Origin: Desulfotomaculum nigrificans DSM 574
GTDB taxonomy: Bacteria > Bacillota > Desulfotomaculia > Desulfotomaculales > Desulfotomaculaceae
Reading direction: 5' to 3'
Assembly: GCF_000189755.2 (NCBI RefSeq)
Contig: NZ_KI912183.1
Coordinates: 2,048,257-2,112,256, forward strand
Length of the DNA: 64,000 bases
The translations under genes and the position numbers were made by a program. The notes beneath the pieces were generated by a model that saw only the letters and a program-made list of their open reading frames with translations, was not told where the DNA came from and made no database searches. Of this stretch, positions 36,869 to 44,818 are shown one piece after another (positions within the stretch are counted from its first letter, which is position 1; the number at the start of each line of letters is the position of its first letter).

Positions 36869-37315
36869 TTAGTCTGCTATCTTCTCCACACTGGCCGGTA
36901 GTCCTGCCGGGGGTTGCTTTGGCCTGCTGCTTTTGGCGTTAAAAACTTCTGCTTCTAACCGGCTGGCCACTACACTGTCCAGGTCCTGGCAGGCTTTGGC
37001 CAGGGCTTGTCTGGCGGTGGCGGAAAGCTGATTTAGTACCAGGCCTTTGGCTTCCTGCTGCACCAAATGAATTTGCTGCGGTGTCAGCTTGCGGTTTTCA
37101 TTGAGGCTTTTTAATTGCTCGATTTTAGGCATCAGGGATCTGACCACCGCAGCGGCGGTGCGGTCTAACAGGTCCAGATAAAACCATAATTCCTGAGCCG
37201 CCAGTTTTTCCTTCAACCAGTTGGCCGCCCGGTGCACCATCAGGCCGGTCCAACCGGCCAGTACCGGGGCCAGAGCCAACAATATATCCAATCCAAATTG
37301 TCGTAAATCCGGCAT
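36869..37315 (-). CDS. Holin of the LLH type (Holin_LLH-like)
   Basis: 148 residues: one N-terminal membrane helix (about 8-27) followed by a long amphipathic helical region and a Pro/Lys-rich tail. The layout (membrane anchor, then RTAAAVVRSLMPKIEQLKS, then a region ending in SRLEAEV) fits phage holins of the LL-H superfamily. It lies 18 bases after an XhlA-like gene. There are no phage structural or lysin genes nearby. Confidence 0.6.
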   Translation of the reverse strand: MPDLRQFGLDILLALAPVLAGWTGLMVHRAANWLKEKLAAQELWFYLDLLDRTAAAVVRSLMPKIEQLKSLNENRKLTPQQIHLVQQEAKGLVLNQLSATARQALAKACQDLDSVVASRLEAEVFNAKSSRPKQPPAGLPASVEKIAD

Positions 37316-37333
37316 TACCCACCATTCCTCCTC

Positions 37334-37552
37334 TCACAGCCTGCCGGCTGATAAATTTAGTACCAGTAAGATTAGCGAAGCAGCCACACCGCCCAGCAAG
37401 CCCAGCAGCCACATTAAAATCTGCCCCAGTTTAACCTCTAACCGCTCCAGGGCCGCAGCCTGGTATTCCTGCCACTCCTTCAGGTTGTCCACCTCGGCCT
37501 CCAGGGCAGAAACCTGCCGGGCCAGATTAAGATCAACGGACAAGCGGGACAC
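37334..37552 (-). CDS. XhlA-like small coiled-coil membrane protein
   Basis: 72 residues: an N-terminal coiled coil (about 10-45, Ala/Leu/Glu rich) and one C-terminal membrane helix (LGLLGGVAASLILLVLNL). This arrangement matches the hemolysin XhlA family, which works with holins in phage lysis cassettes. It sits directly before the LLH-type holin gene. Its start borders a repeat arm, with an AAGGAGG site. Confidence 0.6.
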   Translation of the reverse strand: MSRLSVDLNLARQVSALEAEVDNLKEWQEYQAAALERLEVKLGQILMWLLGLLGGVAASLILLVLNLSAGRL

Positions 37553-37731
37553 CTCCTTATTGGCTAATGCTGTATTTCTTTGGGGTCCTGCTTTTGGCTG
37601 TTTGCTGTTGGCTTTTGGCTTTTGGCCTTTTTAGGCATTCCTTTGGGGTCGCTAATGGCCAACAGCTGACCCCTGAGGAATACCCTTGAGCCAACGGCTA
37701 ACAGCCAATAGCTGACCCCTAAGCCTGGCCT
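37553..37731. repeat. Intergenic inverted repeat locus before the XhlA-like gene
   Basis: A forward arm (ATTTCTTTGGGGTCCTGC and GCTGTTGGCTTTTGGC, to about 37650) is followed directly by an opposite arm (GGCCAACAGCTGACCCC, GAGGAATACCC, AACGGCTAACAGCCAATAGC). Compact member of the repeat family. Confidence 0.85.
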
Positions 37732-37764
37732 CTAAAGGGCGGGGCTGTGGGCCCCGCCCTTTAG
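37732..37764 (-). terminator. Strong hairpin after the DUF2922 gene
   Basis: CTAAAGGGCGGGGC pairs with GCCCCGCCCTTTAG around a short loop, two bases after the stop codon. It lacks a long T-run, so it may also act as a processing or stabilising hairpin. Confidence 0.6.
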
Positions 37765-37766
37765 GA

Positions 37767-37985
37767 TTAGATCAAGTCCATTTCTGCCACGTCGCGGCTG
37801 ACGATCCTGGCACCGGCTACGCCCACCAGGCTGCCGCCGGTGCTGGTGAAAATGTCCCTGGCCACAATTTGGTCCATTACCGCCCGCACCTCGGACTCCA
37901 CCAGGTTGTCCTTGGGATCGGCCACCCTTAAGGTTACCTTGCCGCCGGCAGCGTTAACGAAAATCAATTCTAACGTTTTGGTCAT
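37767..37985 (-). CDS. DUF2922 family protein
   Basis: 72 residues matching the small DUF2922 family (KTLELIFVNAAGGKVTLRVA at the start). It is soluble, and no function is established. It is paired 23 bases after a DUF1659 gene, an arrangement common in Firmicutes, where the two are nearly always neighbours. An AGGAGG site precedes the ATG. Confidence 0.8.
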   Translation of the reverse strand: MTKTLELIFVNAAGGKVTLRVADPKDNLVESEVRAVMDQIVARDIFTSTGGSLVGVAGARIVSRDVAEMDLI

Positions 37986-38008
37986 GGTTTATTCCTCCTG
38001 TGATTTTA

Positions 38009-38233
38009 TTACTCAGAAACCAGTTGGTTGTCGTCCACCCGGTTTACCGCCACCAGAGTTTTGCTCTGCAGGCTGTTGAGGGCCTGGGCCACATCGTAAA
38101 TATCCTGGTCGGTGGCGGTGACCTTAACCTTGGAGTAGGTGCGGTTTAAGAAAACCGGGTCGCCCTGGGCGTTCACACCGTTTTGGTACCTGAGTTTCAT
38201 GCTGCAAGAATAGGATTGCTTGGTTACTGCCAT
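38009..38233 (-). CDS. DUF1659 family protein
   Basis: 74 residues matching DUF1659 (central VTATDQDIYDVAQALNSLQS). Soluble, function unknown. It is the first gene of the small cassette DUF1659, DUF2922, XhlA-like and holin-like that ends just before comF. AGGAGG stands six bases before the ATG. Confidence 0.8.
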   Translation of the reverse strand: MAVTKQSYSCSMKLRYQNGVNAQGDPVFLNRTYSKVKVTATDQDIYDVAQALNSLQSKTLVAVNRVDDNQLVSE

Positions 38234-38321
38234 CTAAATTCCTCCTTATTTGTTTTAGTTTTCCGGGGGCCGGCCCCTTACCTCAGCGCCTGATCATATT
38301 GTAGCCGCCCACCGTCCAAAA

Positions 38322-38384
38322 GGAAAAAACCGACTTTGGACAAGGCTGACAGCCCGCGGCCGGCAACTTGGTCCCAAGTCGGTT
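38322..38384 (-). terminator. Complex hairpin with T-run after the GGDEF gene
   Basis: AACCGACTT pairs with AAGTCGGTT across about 40 bases that themselves fold (GGCTGTCAGCC and a CCGGCCGCGG segment), followed by TTTTTT on the minus strand. Probably the terminator of the GGDEF gene. The size and inner stems also allow a regulatory RNA, but no known riboswitch core was recognised. Confidence 0.65.
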
Positions 38385-38440
38385 CTTAGACTTATTATGC
38401 AGGTAGTTTTCCTAAAAGTGGGTTTAAGCTTTTTACCGGA

Positions 38441-40117
38441 CTATAATAACTGTTTTCTTTGTTTAACCAGCTGCCGGAAGGCAATGGCCCGGTCCCGGCC
38501 CAGCTCTTTGGCCCGGGCTGCGGCCTTTTCCGCCCCCAGGAAAAGCTGGTCCGGGTCGCTGGTATCCTCCGGAAAGGTGGCCACACCAATGGATACCGTA
38601 GTCATCACCCGCTGCTCAGATCCCTCGGGAATCAGCCGCCGGTCCCGCACCTCAACCCTGATTTGGTCCGCCAGTTTCAGGGCCGCGGCCATATCAACCC
38701 CCGGGGCCAGTACCGCCAACTCCCCGCCCCCGTAACGGGCCAGGGTATCCGCCGGTCCGGTCACATCCCGCAATACTGAGCCTACCATCCGGATCAGGGC
38801 ATCTCCGGTGCCGTGCCCGTACCGTCCATTTATCAGGCGGAGATTATCAATATCCACCAACAGCAGGGAAACGGGTTCCCCGGATGCAGCCGCCCGACCT
38901 AACTCCTTTACCACCAACCGGTAAAATTGCCGGTGATTTAAAAGATCGGTCAACCGGTCCGTGGCCGCCATATACTGGATTTTGTCGGCCAGTAAATCGT
39001 TGGCCAGAACCATGCCGGCCTGGCCCCCGATGCTCCTCAGCAGCGGCAAATGCTGTTCTGCATAGGCATAGGGGGGCTTGTCCCCCAGCACCAACACCCC
39101 GGTGACCTCGCCCCGGGCCAGTAAAGGAACCACCAGCAGCGAACGAAATCTGTTCAGCGGCCCGGGCACCGACAACCCTGTTTCCCGCAGATCACCTATA
39201 TTAACGGGCTCTCTGGTTGTCACCGCCCGGTCCACCAAACCATCCTCGGGTGCCAACACCATATTGGACAATGCCGCCTGCAGCGGGCCACTGGCAGCAG
39301 CGGGTAAAAAGAGCTGGCGTTCCTGGGACCAGAAGAATATGGCCCCACTGTGGTAATTCACCACTCGCCGGGCTTCCTGTAAAATTTGATCAAAAACGGC
39401 TGCCGATTCGCCACTCATGGTCAGCCGCCCGGCTACCTGAAACAGGGCAGTCAGTTCCCGGTTGGCCAACGCCATCTGAACGTACTTCTGCAACATAATC
39501 TGGGCCGCCAATACGGGAATAAACAACATCATTGCCCAGACCAACCCCGATTGGCTATACTGGTTGGCCATTAATACCCCGTAGGGGGTGGTTAATAAGT
39601 AGGAGTAAGCGTCCCAGCGCAAACTGTCCCCGCCCAACAAATCAGGGCTTTCCCGCCGATTGGGCCAAAGATACAAATACAGCAGGACCCGGTTGGCCAA
39701 AAAGTAGACCAGGGTAAAGGTGACAATCCGTATTACCGGCCCGGACACCAACTCAAAGGACCAGGCCGCGGCGGTGGTGGCCAGGACATTCCGACCGCCG
39801 TTAAACAAGGTGGCCCGCAGAGGATTGCCCCGGTTGGCAATCCCCTGGCCAACTATACAAATTAAACCCGTGACCCAGGCAGTGGCAGCCCCGCCAAAAC
39901 TAAGCTGGGCCGCCAGGACAACGACATAACCCCCGGATAGGTAACCATGGGGCAATGACACCGCCAGCCATTCGGCCAGTATCCCCAGTATGATGAAGAC
40001 GACCAGGGAACCGCTCTGATCAAAATTTAAACGGGGAAACAGCTGCCACAGGCACCAGCATCCCGCCAGGATGATTGTCCACTTATATAATAAAAAAAGA
40101 CCAGATTGTCTTTTCAT
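38441..40117 (-). CDS. Membrane GAF-GGDEF protein with a degenerate catalytic motif
   Basis: 558 residues from the ATG at 40117 (GGAAGGTGATC upstream); an earlier frame start would run into the preceding gene. There are six to seven N-terminal membrane helices (about 5-185), a GAF domain (about 220-385), and a GGDEF domain (about 400-555). The GGDEF core VDIDNLRLINGRYGHGTGD is normal, but the signature reads YGGGELAV: the catalytic third residue is Gly and Phe is Leu. No RxxD inhibitory site is visible before it. It is therefore probably not an active diguanylate cyclase and may serve as a sensor or nucleotide receptor. Confidence 0.85.
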   Translation of the reverse strand: MKRQSGLFLLYKWTIILAGCWCLWQLFPRLNFDQSGSLVVFIILGILAEWLAVSLPHGYLSGGYVVVLAAQLSFGGAATAWVTGLICIVGQGIANRGNPLRATLFNGGRNVLATTAAAWSFELVSGPVIRIVTFTLVYFLANRVLLYLYLWPNRRESPDLLGGDSLRWDAYSYLLTTPYGVLMANQYSQSGLVWAMMLFIPVLAAQIMLQKYVQMALANRELTALFQVAGRLTMSGESAAVFDQILQEARRVVNYHSGAIFFWSQERQLFLPAAASGPLQAALSNMVLAPEDGLVDRAVTTREPVNIGDLRETGLSVPGPLNRFRSLLVVPLLARGEVTGVLVLGDKPPYAYAEQHLPLLRSIGGQAGMVLANDLLADKIQYMAATDRLTDLLNHRQFYRLVVKELGRAAASGEPVSLLLVDIDNLRLINGRYGHGTGDALIRMVGSVLRDVTGPADTLARYGGGELAVLAPGVDMAAALKLADQIRVEVRDRRLIPEGSEQRVMTTVSIGVATFPEDTSDPDQLFLGAEKAAARAKELGRDRAIAFRQLVKQRKQLL

Positions 40118-40160
40118 GCTGATCACCTTCCTGTCTGCAATATTCGACAATACTGGTAAT

Positions 40161-40625
40161 TTACCTCCAGCCCTGGCAGAAAAAGACACGAAAAACCTTG
40201 CCGGCCATCATTTCCTGAGGCAGTCGGCGCATATCCACCAGCCATACCAGAGCATTATGACAATGGAGCAGTCCGGTTAACAGCGCCCTGTCGGCTCCCG
40301 CATAGTCCCCGGAAAGTTCCCGGTCATTGACCGCAATCATGCGGAAAGGCATTTTCTGCTGCAGCCCCTGCAAGATCACCCTGGTATCGTCCCGGGAATT
40401 GTCATCCACCACCACGATATCCAGCTTCACCCACTGGTGCCGCTGCCAGACCGCCAGCCGCCGCATCAGGTACTCCACATCGTGTTCCCGGTTTTGCACC
40501 ACCACCAGCATACTCACCGGCGGTCCCGGCTCACTGCGCAGGGCGCTGAAAATATCCCGGGTCAGGCGGTATATACCGTAGCAAGCCAGGATTAAAAGTA
40601 ATAAATATTCCAAGGTTGCCCACAT
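40161..40625 (-). CDS. Short family-2 glycosyltransferase-like protein
   Basis: 154 residues: an N-terminal membrane helix, then the beginning of a GT-A fold (VSMLVVVQNREHDVEYLM, and IVVVDDNSRDDT with the nucleotide-sugar Asp pair). The protein ends before the acceptor-site domain (normal GT2 is over 230 residues). Either a truncated gene or a small regulatory relative. It lies 43 bases upstream of the GGDEF gene and shares its direction. Confidence 0.65.
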   Translation of the reverse strand: MWATLEYLLLLILACYGIYRLTRDIFSALRSEPGPPVSMLVVVQNREHDVEYLMRRLAVWQRHQWVKLDIVVVDDNSRDDTRVILQGLQQKMPFRMIAVNDRELSGDYAGADRALLTGLLHCHNALVWLVDMRRLPQEMMAGKVFRVFFCQGWR

Positions 40626-40764
40626 AAAAACACCCCCTGTGCTTTAGAGTATGTTTAACTCAGCACAGTGGGTGAGTGGAAAAAAATAGGTTTGCTTGAT
40701 GGTGTTCCTCTGAAGTCCCGTTAATGGCGAACAGCCAAAACGAAGGTGTTTTTGACAGATCAGT

Positions 40765-41955
40765 TTATAGCCCCGCTTCGGCCCGTAGGATGGCGGCCTT
40801 ATCGGTGCGCTCCCAGGGCAGGTCTAAATCCGGGCGGCCGAAGTGACCGTAAGCAGCGGTTTGTTTGTAAATGGGCCGGCGCAGATCCAGGGCTTTGATA
40901 ATGCCGGCGGGGCGCAGGTCAAAGTGGCGGTTAATCAGGTCAATGATCACGTCGTCACTGACTTTTCCGGTGCCAAAGGTTTGCACCCGGACAGAAACCG
41001 GGCGGGCCACACCGATGGCGTAGGCCACTTGCACTTCACAGCGGCTGGCCAGTCCGGCGGCTACCACGTTTTTAGCCACATAGCGGGCGGCATAGCTGGC
41101 GGAACGATCCACCTTGGTGGGATCTTTGCCGGAAAAGGCACCGCCGCCGTGACGGGCCCGACCGCCATATGTATCAACAATGATTTTACGGCCGGTTAAA
41201 CCGGTGTCTCCGTGGGGACCGCCGATTACAAAACGACCGGTGGGGTTAATCAGGAACCGGGTCTTGTTGTCAACCAATTCGGCAGGCAGTACATAAAGGG
41301 CCACCTTTTCAATCATATCCTGGCGGATGACGGCCGATTCAACTTCCGGGTGATGTTGGGTAGAGATGACCACAGTATCAATGCGAACCGGTTTGTCACC
41401 TTCATATTCCACGGTCACCTGGGTCTTACCATCGGGACGCAGGTAGTCCACCAGACCGGTTTTGCGAACTTCTGCCAGCCGGCGGGCCATTTTATGGGCC
41501 AGGGAAATGGGCAGGGGCATGAGCTCCGGAGTTTCATCACAGGCATAACCAAACATCATGCCCTGGTCGCCGGCACCAATGGCTTCAATTTCATCATCGG
41601 ACATTTCACCGGTTCTGGCCTCCAGGGCCTTGTCCACACCCATGGCAATGTCCGGAGACTGCTCATCAATGGCGGTCAGCACAGCACAGGTGTCACCGTC
41701 AAAACCAAATTTAGCCCTGGTATAACCAATCTCCAAAACGGTCTCCCGCACCACCTTGGGAATATCAACATAACACTGGCAGGAAATCTCGCCGCCCACC
41801 ATGACCAAACCGGTGGTGACGAAGGTCTCACAGGCTACCCGGGCTAAGGGATCCTTGGCCAAAATGGCATCTAATATAGCATCAGAAATTTGATCCGCCA
41901 CTTTATCGGGATGTCCCTCGGTGACAGACTCAGAAGTAAACAGCTTTCTGCTCAA
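40765..41955 (-). CDS. metK: S-adenosylmethionine synthetase
   Basis: 396 residues, full length. Makes SAM from methionine and ATP. Signature motifs [12 protein letters not shown] and [17 protein letters not shown] are exact, as is the N-terminal [19 protein letters not shown]. It is controlled by a SAM-I riboswitch in its leader, and an AAGGAGG site precedes the start. Confidence 0.97.
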   Translation of the reverse strand: MSRKLFTSESVTEGHPDKVADQISDAILDAILAKDPLARVACETFVTTGLVMVGGEISCQCYVDIPKVVRETVLEIGYTRAKFGFDGDTCAVLTAIDEQSPDIAMGVDKALEARTGEMSDDEIEAIGAGDQGMMFGYACDETPELMPLPISLAHKMARRLAEVRKTGLVDYLRPDGKTQVTVEYEGDKPVRIDTVVISTQHHPEVESAVIRQDMIEKVALYVLPAELVDNKTRFLINPTGRFVIGGPHGDTGLTGRKIIVDTYGGRARHGGGAFSGKDPTKVDRSASYAARYVAKNVVAAGLASRCEVQVAYAIGVARPVSVRVQTFGTGKVSDDVIIDLINRHFDLRPAGIIKALDLRRPIYKQTAAYGHFGRPDLDLPWERTDKAAILRAEAGL

Positions 41956-41993
41956 ATTGATTCCCTCCTTGAATTAACTTTTCCCCGTCTCAT

Positions 41994-42027
41994 CAAAAAT
42001 AAACAAACCTCTCCAAGCAGGAGAGGT
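41994..42027 (-). terminator. Riboswitch-controlled terminator of metK
   Basis: ACCTCTCCTGCTTGGAGAGGT followed by TTGTTTATTTTT on the minus strand, between the SAM aptamer and the metK start. It is the expression platform that ends transcription when SAM is bound. Confidence 0.85.
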
Positions 42028-42055
42028 CACTTTTTCCCAGCTATACCTCAATAAC

Positions 42056-42149
42056 CTCATCTGTCAGGAAGGGACTTCCTGCAGGACTTGGCACCTTACG
42101 TGAGGTTGCCGGGTTTCATCGGGCCAGTCCCTCCACCTCTCTTGATGAG
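42056..42149 (-). promoter_or_regulatory. SAM-I (S-box) riboswitch aptamer
   Basis: On the minus strand it runs from CTCATCAAGAGAGGTGGAGG through GGCCCGATGAAACCCGGCAACC and GGTGCCAA to CAGATGAG. These are the conserved S-box core elements (kink-turn, SAM pocket and P1 closing stem). A hairpin terminator lies downstream. Confidence 0.95.
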
Positions 42150-42212
42150 AACAACAGCAAAATTGCCAGATTTATTTTAGCAAAGCAGGTAATAATGTGT
42201 CAAATAAAATCT

Positions 42213-42482
42213 TTACACGTCGTAGTAACCGCGATCCATAGGCTCCAGATTAACCAGCACGGTGTCCTTACCAAATTTGGTCACCCGTTCCCAGGGAATC
42301 ACCATATCCCGCCCGGAGCGGACCAAACCTAAATAACGGCGGGGGGCCTGCAGCACCAGGGCCACCACCCTGCCTGTTTCCGGGTCAATGTGCAGATCCG
42401 TCACCGGACCCAGTTTGGCCCCATCCACCAGATTAACAATATCCTTGGTTTCCAGTTGGGTCGCTTTTATCACCACTGCCAC
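42213..42482 (-). CDS. YlmC/YmxH family PRC-barrel protein
   Basis: 89 residues, one PRC-barrel (KDIVNLVDGAKLGPVTDLHI and VIPWERVTKFGKDTVLV). The YlmC/YmxH group is common in spore-formers and some members are expressed in sporulation, but its role is not settled. It lies between murJ and metK. Confidence 0.85.
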   Translation of the reverse strand: MAVVIKATQLETKDIVNLVDGAKLGPVTDLHIDPETGRVVALVLQAPRRYLGLVRSGRDMVIPWERVTKFGKDTVLVNLEPMDRGYYDV

Positions 42483-42527
42483 CTCCCCTAACCCATACTA
42501 TGCCGGTCAGGGTAATTTGGTGCTCAG

Positions 42528-44099
42528 TCAGCCCCGGGAGGGGCGCAGTCGGCCAAGAAATTTCCCGGCATACATGGTTACCAGGCTGGCCTCCTCCATC
42601 CGCAGCAGGAATATGGCCAGCACAAAAATGCCCATGGCGGCGGATATACTGGCTCCCACCTGCACCGCCAGGCCCAGAGTGCCGTGGCCGGCCATCTTGT
42701 CCGCCAGAGCGGCATTTACCCCCCAGGCGGTGGCGGCCATCACCGCGGTGGCAGTGACGGTTTGCACCATGAATTTAACGGTACCGGCATGCCACATGCC
42801 GGGTATCCGTTTATTTAAATAGTAGGACAGCATCACGGTGTTAACCAAAGAGGCGATGGAGTTAGCCAGGGCTAAGCCGCCGTGTTTTAAGGGTCCGATC
42901 AACAACAGGCTGAAGATCAGGTTCACGGTTACGGTGACGGCCATCAATTTAACCGGCGTCTTGGTGTCCTGCTGGGCATAAAAACCCCGGGTCAAAATAA
43001 TGTTGGCCGCCTGGCCCACCAGGCCGATGGAATAAAACATCAGGGCCAGGGCGGTCATGGCCGTTGCCCGGGGGCCAAACTCGCCGTGTTCAAAGAGCAG
43101 TTTAATAATGGGGGTGGATAAAACCATTAACCCCACCCCGGCGGGCAGCGCAAACAAAATAACCGTGCGAATGGCCCGCAGTACCGTGTCCGCCAGTTCC
43201 CGCTGCTTACCCTGGGCCGCCAGGGTGGTGATGGTGGGATAAAAGGCGGTGCCAATGGCCAGCACAAAGAAAGTAATGGGCATCAGAATAATCCGGTTGG
43301 CGTAGTTCAGAGCGGAAATACTGCCCTCGGCCAGTCCGGAGGCTAAAATCCGGTCGATAATCAAGTAAATTTGGTTTAAGGAAGTGCCGATGGCCACCGG
43401 CATCACCAGGTATAACACCTTGCGCACGCCGGGGTGCCGCCAATCGGTGGAAAACTTAAAACGGAAACCTACTTGCCTTAATTTCGGTATTTGCATCAGG
43501 GCCGCCAGGGCAAAACCGCCCACGGTACCGGCGGCTAAACCGTCAATGCCGTACATACTGCCCAGGGTGAGGGCAGAAACAATAATTACCACATTGGTGA
43601 AACTGACGCTTAAGGCCGGGATAGCAAAGACCTGGTTAGCGTTGAGTAACCCCTGAAATACGGTGGACAAGCCATAGAATACCAGGATGGGCAGCATAAT
43701 CACCGTTAACCGGGTGGCCAGACCGGCGGTGGCTGTGTTTAAACCGGGGGCAGTCAGTTTAACCAGCAGCGGGGCGGCAAAAATCCCCCCCACAGTGACC
43801 ACGGTGAAAATAATGATGACCATGGTGATGACCGTGTTAAATAACTTCCAGGCCTCATCCTTTCGGCCTTTGGCCACATACTCGCTGAACACCGGCACCA
43901 CCACGGTGGCCAGGGCGCCAATGACAATGGCAAAAACTGTGTTGGGAATGTTGTAGGCCACCACATAGGCATCGGTGGTGCTGGTGGCGCCAAACATATA
44001 AGCAATGACCTGCTCCCGTACAAAGCCCAGAATCCGGGACAACAGGTTGATAACCGCCACAACCAGGGTAGCCCTGGCAATCATTTTTCCGGTGGACAA
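42528..44099 (-). CDS. murJ: Lipid II flippase MurJ
   Basis: 523 residues with about 14 membrane helices of the MVF/MOP fold. It flips lipid-linked peptidoglycan precursor across the membrane. The N-terminus LLSRILGFVREQVIAYMFGA and the central NANQVFAIPALSVSFTNVV are typical. The last helices end in a short basic tail (GRLRPSRG). The ribosome site is directly preceded by a repeat arm, and the next gene upstream is the S8 protease. Confidence 0.93.
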   Translation of the reverse strand: MSTGKMIARATLVVAVINLLSRILGFVREQVIAYMFGATSTTDAYVVAYNIPNTVFAIVIGALATVVVPVFSEYVAKGRKDEAWKLFNTVITMVIIIFTVVTVGGIFAAPLLVKLTAPGLNTATAGLATRLTVIMLPILVFYGLSTVFQGLLNANQVFAIPALSVSFTNVVIIVSALTLGSMYGIDGLAAGTVGGFALAALMQIPKLRQVGFRFKFSTDWRHPGVRKVLYLVMPVAIGTSLNQIYLIIDRILASGLAEGSISALNYANRIILMPITFFVLAIGTAFYPTITTLAAQGKQRELADTVLRAIRTVILFALPAGVGLMVLSTPIIKLLFEHGEFGPRATAMTALALMFYSIGLVGQAANIILTRGFYAQQDTKTPVKLMAVTVTVNLIFSLLLIGPLKHGGLALANSIASLVNTVMLSYYLNKRIPGMWHAGTVKFMVQTVTATAVMAATAWGVNAALADKMAGHGTLGLAVQVGASISAAMGIFVLAIFLLRMEEASLVTMYAGKFLGRLRPSRG

Positions 44100-44104
44100 A
44101 GGAA

Positions 44105-44375
44105 AGACCTCCTGCTTTTGTGTATTCCTCTGGGGTCGGCTGTTCGCTGTTCGCTATTCGCTGTTCGCTATTTTTGTATTTCTCTTGGGTCGGCTTTTGG
44201 CTTTTGGCTGTTGGCTTTTGGCTGTTGGCTTTTGGCTGTTGGGCATTCCTCTGGGGAGCCTTGTCTTATCTGTATTTCTTTGGGGTCTCGTTGTTGGACT
44301 TATGGGTATTTCTCTTTGGTCCTGTTGTTGGCTTTCTTTGCATTCCTCTTGAGTCTTGCTTTTGGCTCTTGGTAC
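44105..44375. repeat. Repeat arm (forward) upstream of murJ
   Basis: The plus strand has GTATTCCTCTGGGGTC, GTATTTCTCTTGGGTC, ATTTCTTTGGGGTC and similar blocks. They are separated by heptamers GCTGTTC, GCTATTC, GCTTTTG and GCTGTTG in long runs (44145-44240). It ends just before the murJ ribosome site. It pairs in sense with the opposite arm at 44510-44818. Confidence 0.85.
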
Positions 44376-44446
44376 ATAGTTGTTTTACAACAAAGGTAGT
44401 ATATTCGACTAATTTGGCTAATATCCTGCACCCCGCGAGGGGGAAT

Positions 44447-44480
44447 AAAAAGAAAGGCTTCCATCGGGCGGAAACCTTTC
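44447..44480 (-). terminator. Terminator after the S8 protease, between the repeat arms
   Basis: GAAAGG and CCTTTC with inner TTTCC/GGAAG pairs form a stem around GCCCGAT, followed by TTTTTATT on the minus strand. murJ transcription should restart between here and its leader. Confidence 0.75.
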
Positions 44481-44509
44481 CCCTATAATAACTAACTTTC
44501 CTAAGAGGC

Positions 44510-44818
44510 AACAAGGACCCTGGAGAAATCCCCCGGTCTAACAGGACCCAAAAGGAATACCCCCAAGTCTAAAAGCCAACAGCCAACAGCTGACCCCATA
44601 GTACTGCCCCAAAGTAAAGAGCGAACAGCGAAGGGCGAATAGCGAAAAGCCCTCCCCAAAGAAATGCCCTCAAGGCTAAAAGCTAACAGCCAACAGCTGA
44701 CCCCATAGTACTGCCCCAAAGTAAAGAGCGAACAGCGAAGGGCGAACAGCGAAAAGCCCTCCCCAAAGAAATGCCTCAGGCTAAAAGCCAACAGCCTCCC
44801 CAAAGAAATGCCCCAAAT
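44510..44818. repeat. Repeat arm (opposite) after the S8 protease, with a 107-bp tandem repeat
   Basis: Contains two tandem 107-bp copies starting at 44570 and 44677 and a partial third at 44784. Each has the same order of parts: AAAAGCCAACAGCC, GCTGACCCCATAGTACTGCC, GAGCGAACAGCGAAGGGCGA and CCCCAAAGAAATGCC. The copies differ at only a few positions, so the duplication is recent. It touches the stop codon of the S8 protease gene. Confidence 0.9.

Noticed and set aside
36869-38233. Prophage
   Set aside because: Only holin/XhlA-like and DUF genes; no structural, replication or integration genes nearby.
38322-38384. Cyclic-di-GMP or other riboswitch after the GGDEF gene
   Set aside because: No known aptamer core is visible, and the hairpin with six T is better explained as a terminator.
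44266-44803. Minus-strand frames inside the repeat arms as genes
   Set aside because: They consist only of translated 7-bp repeats and lack ribosome sites.
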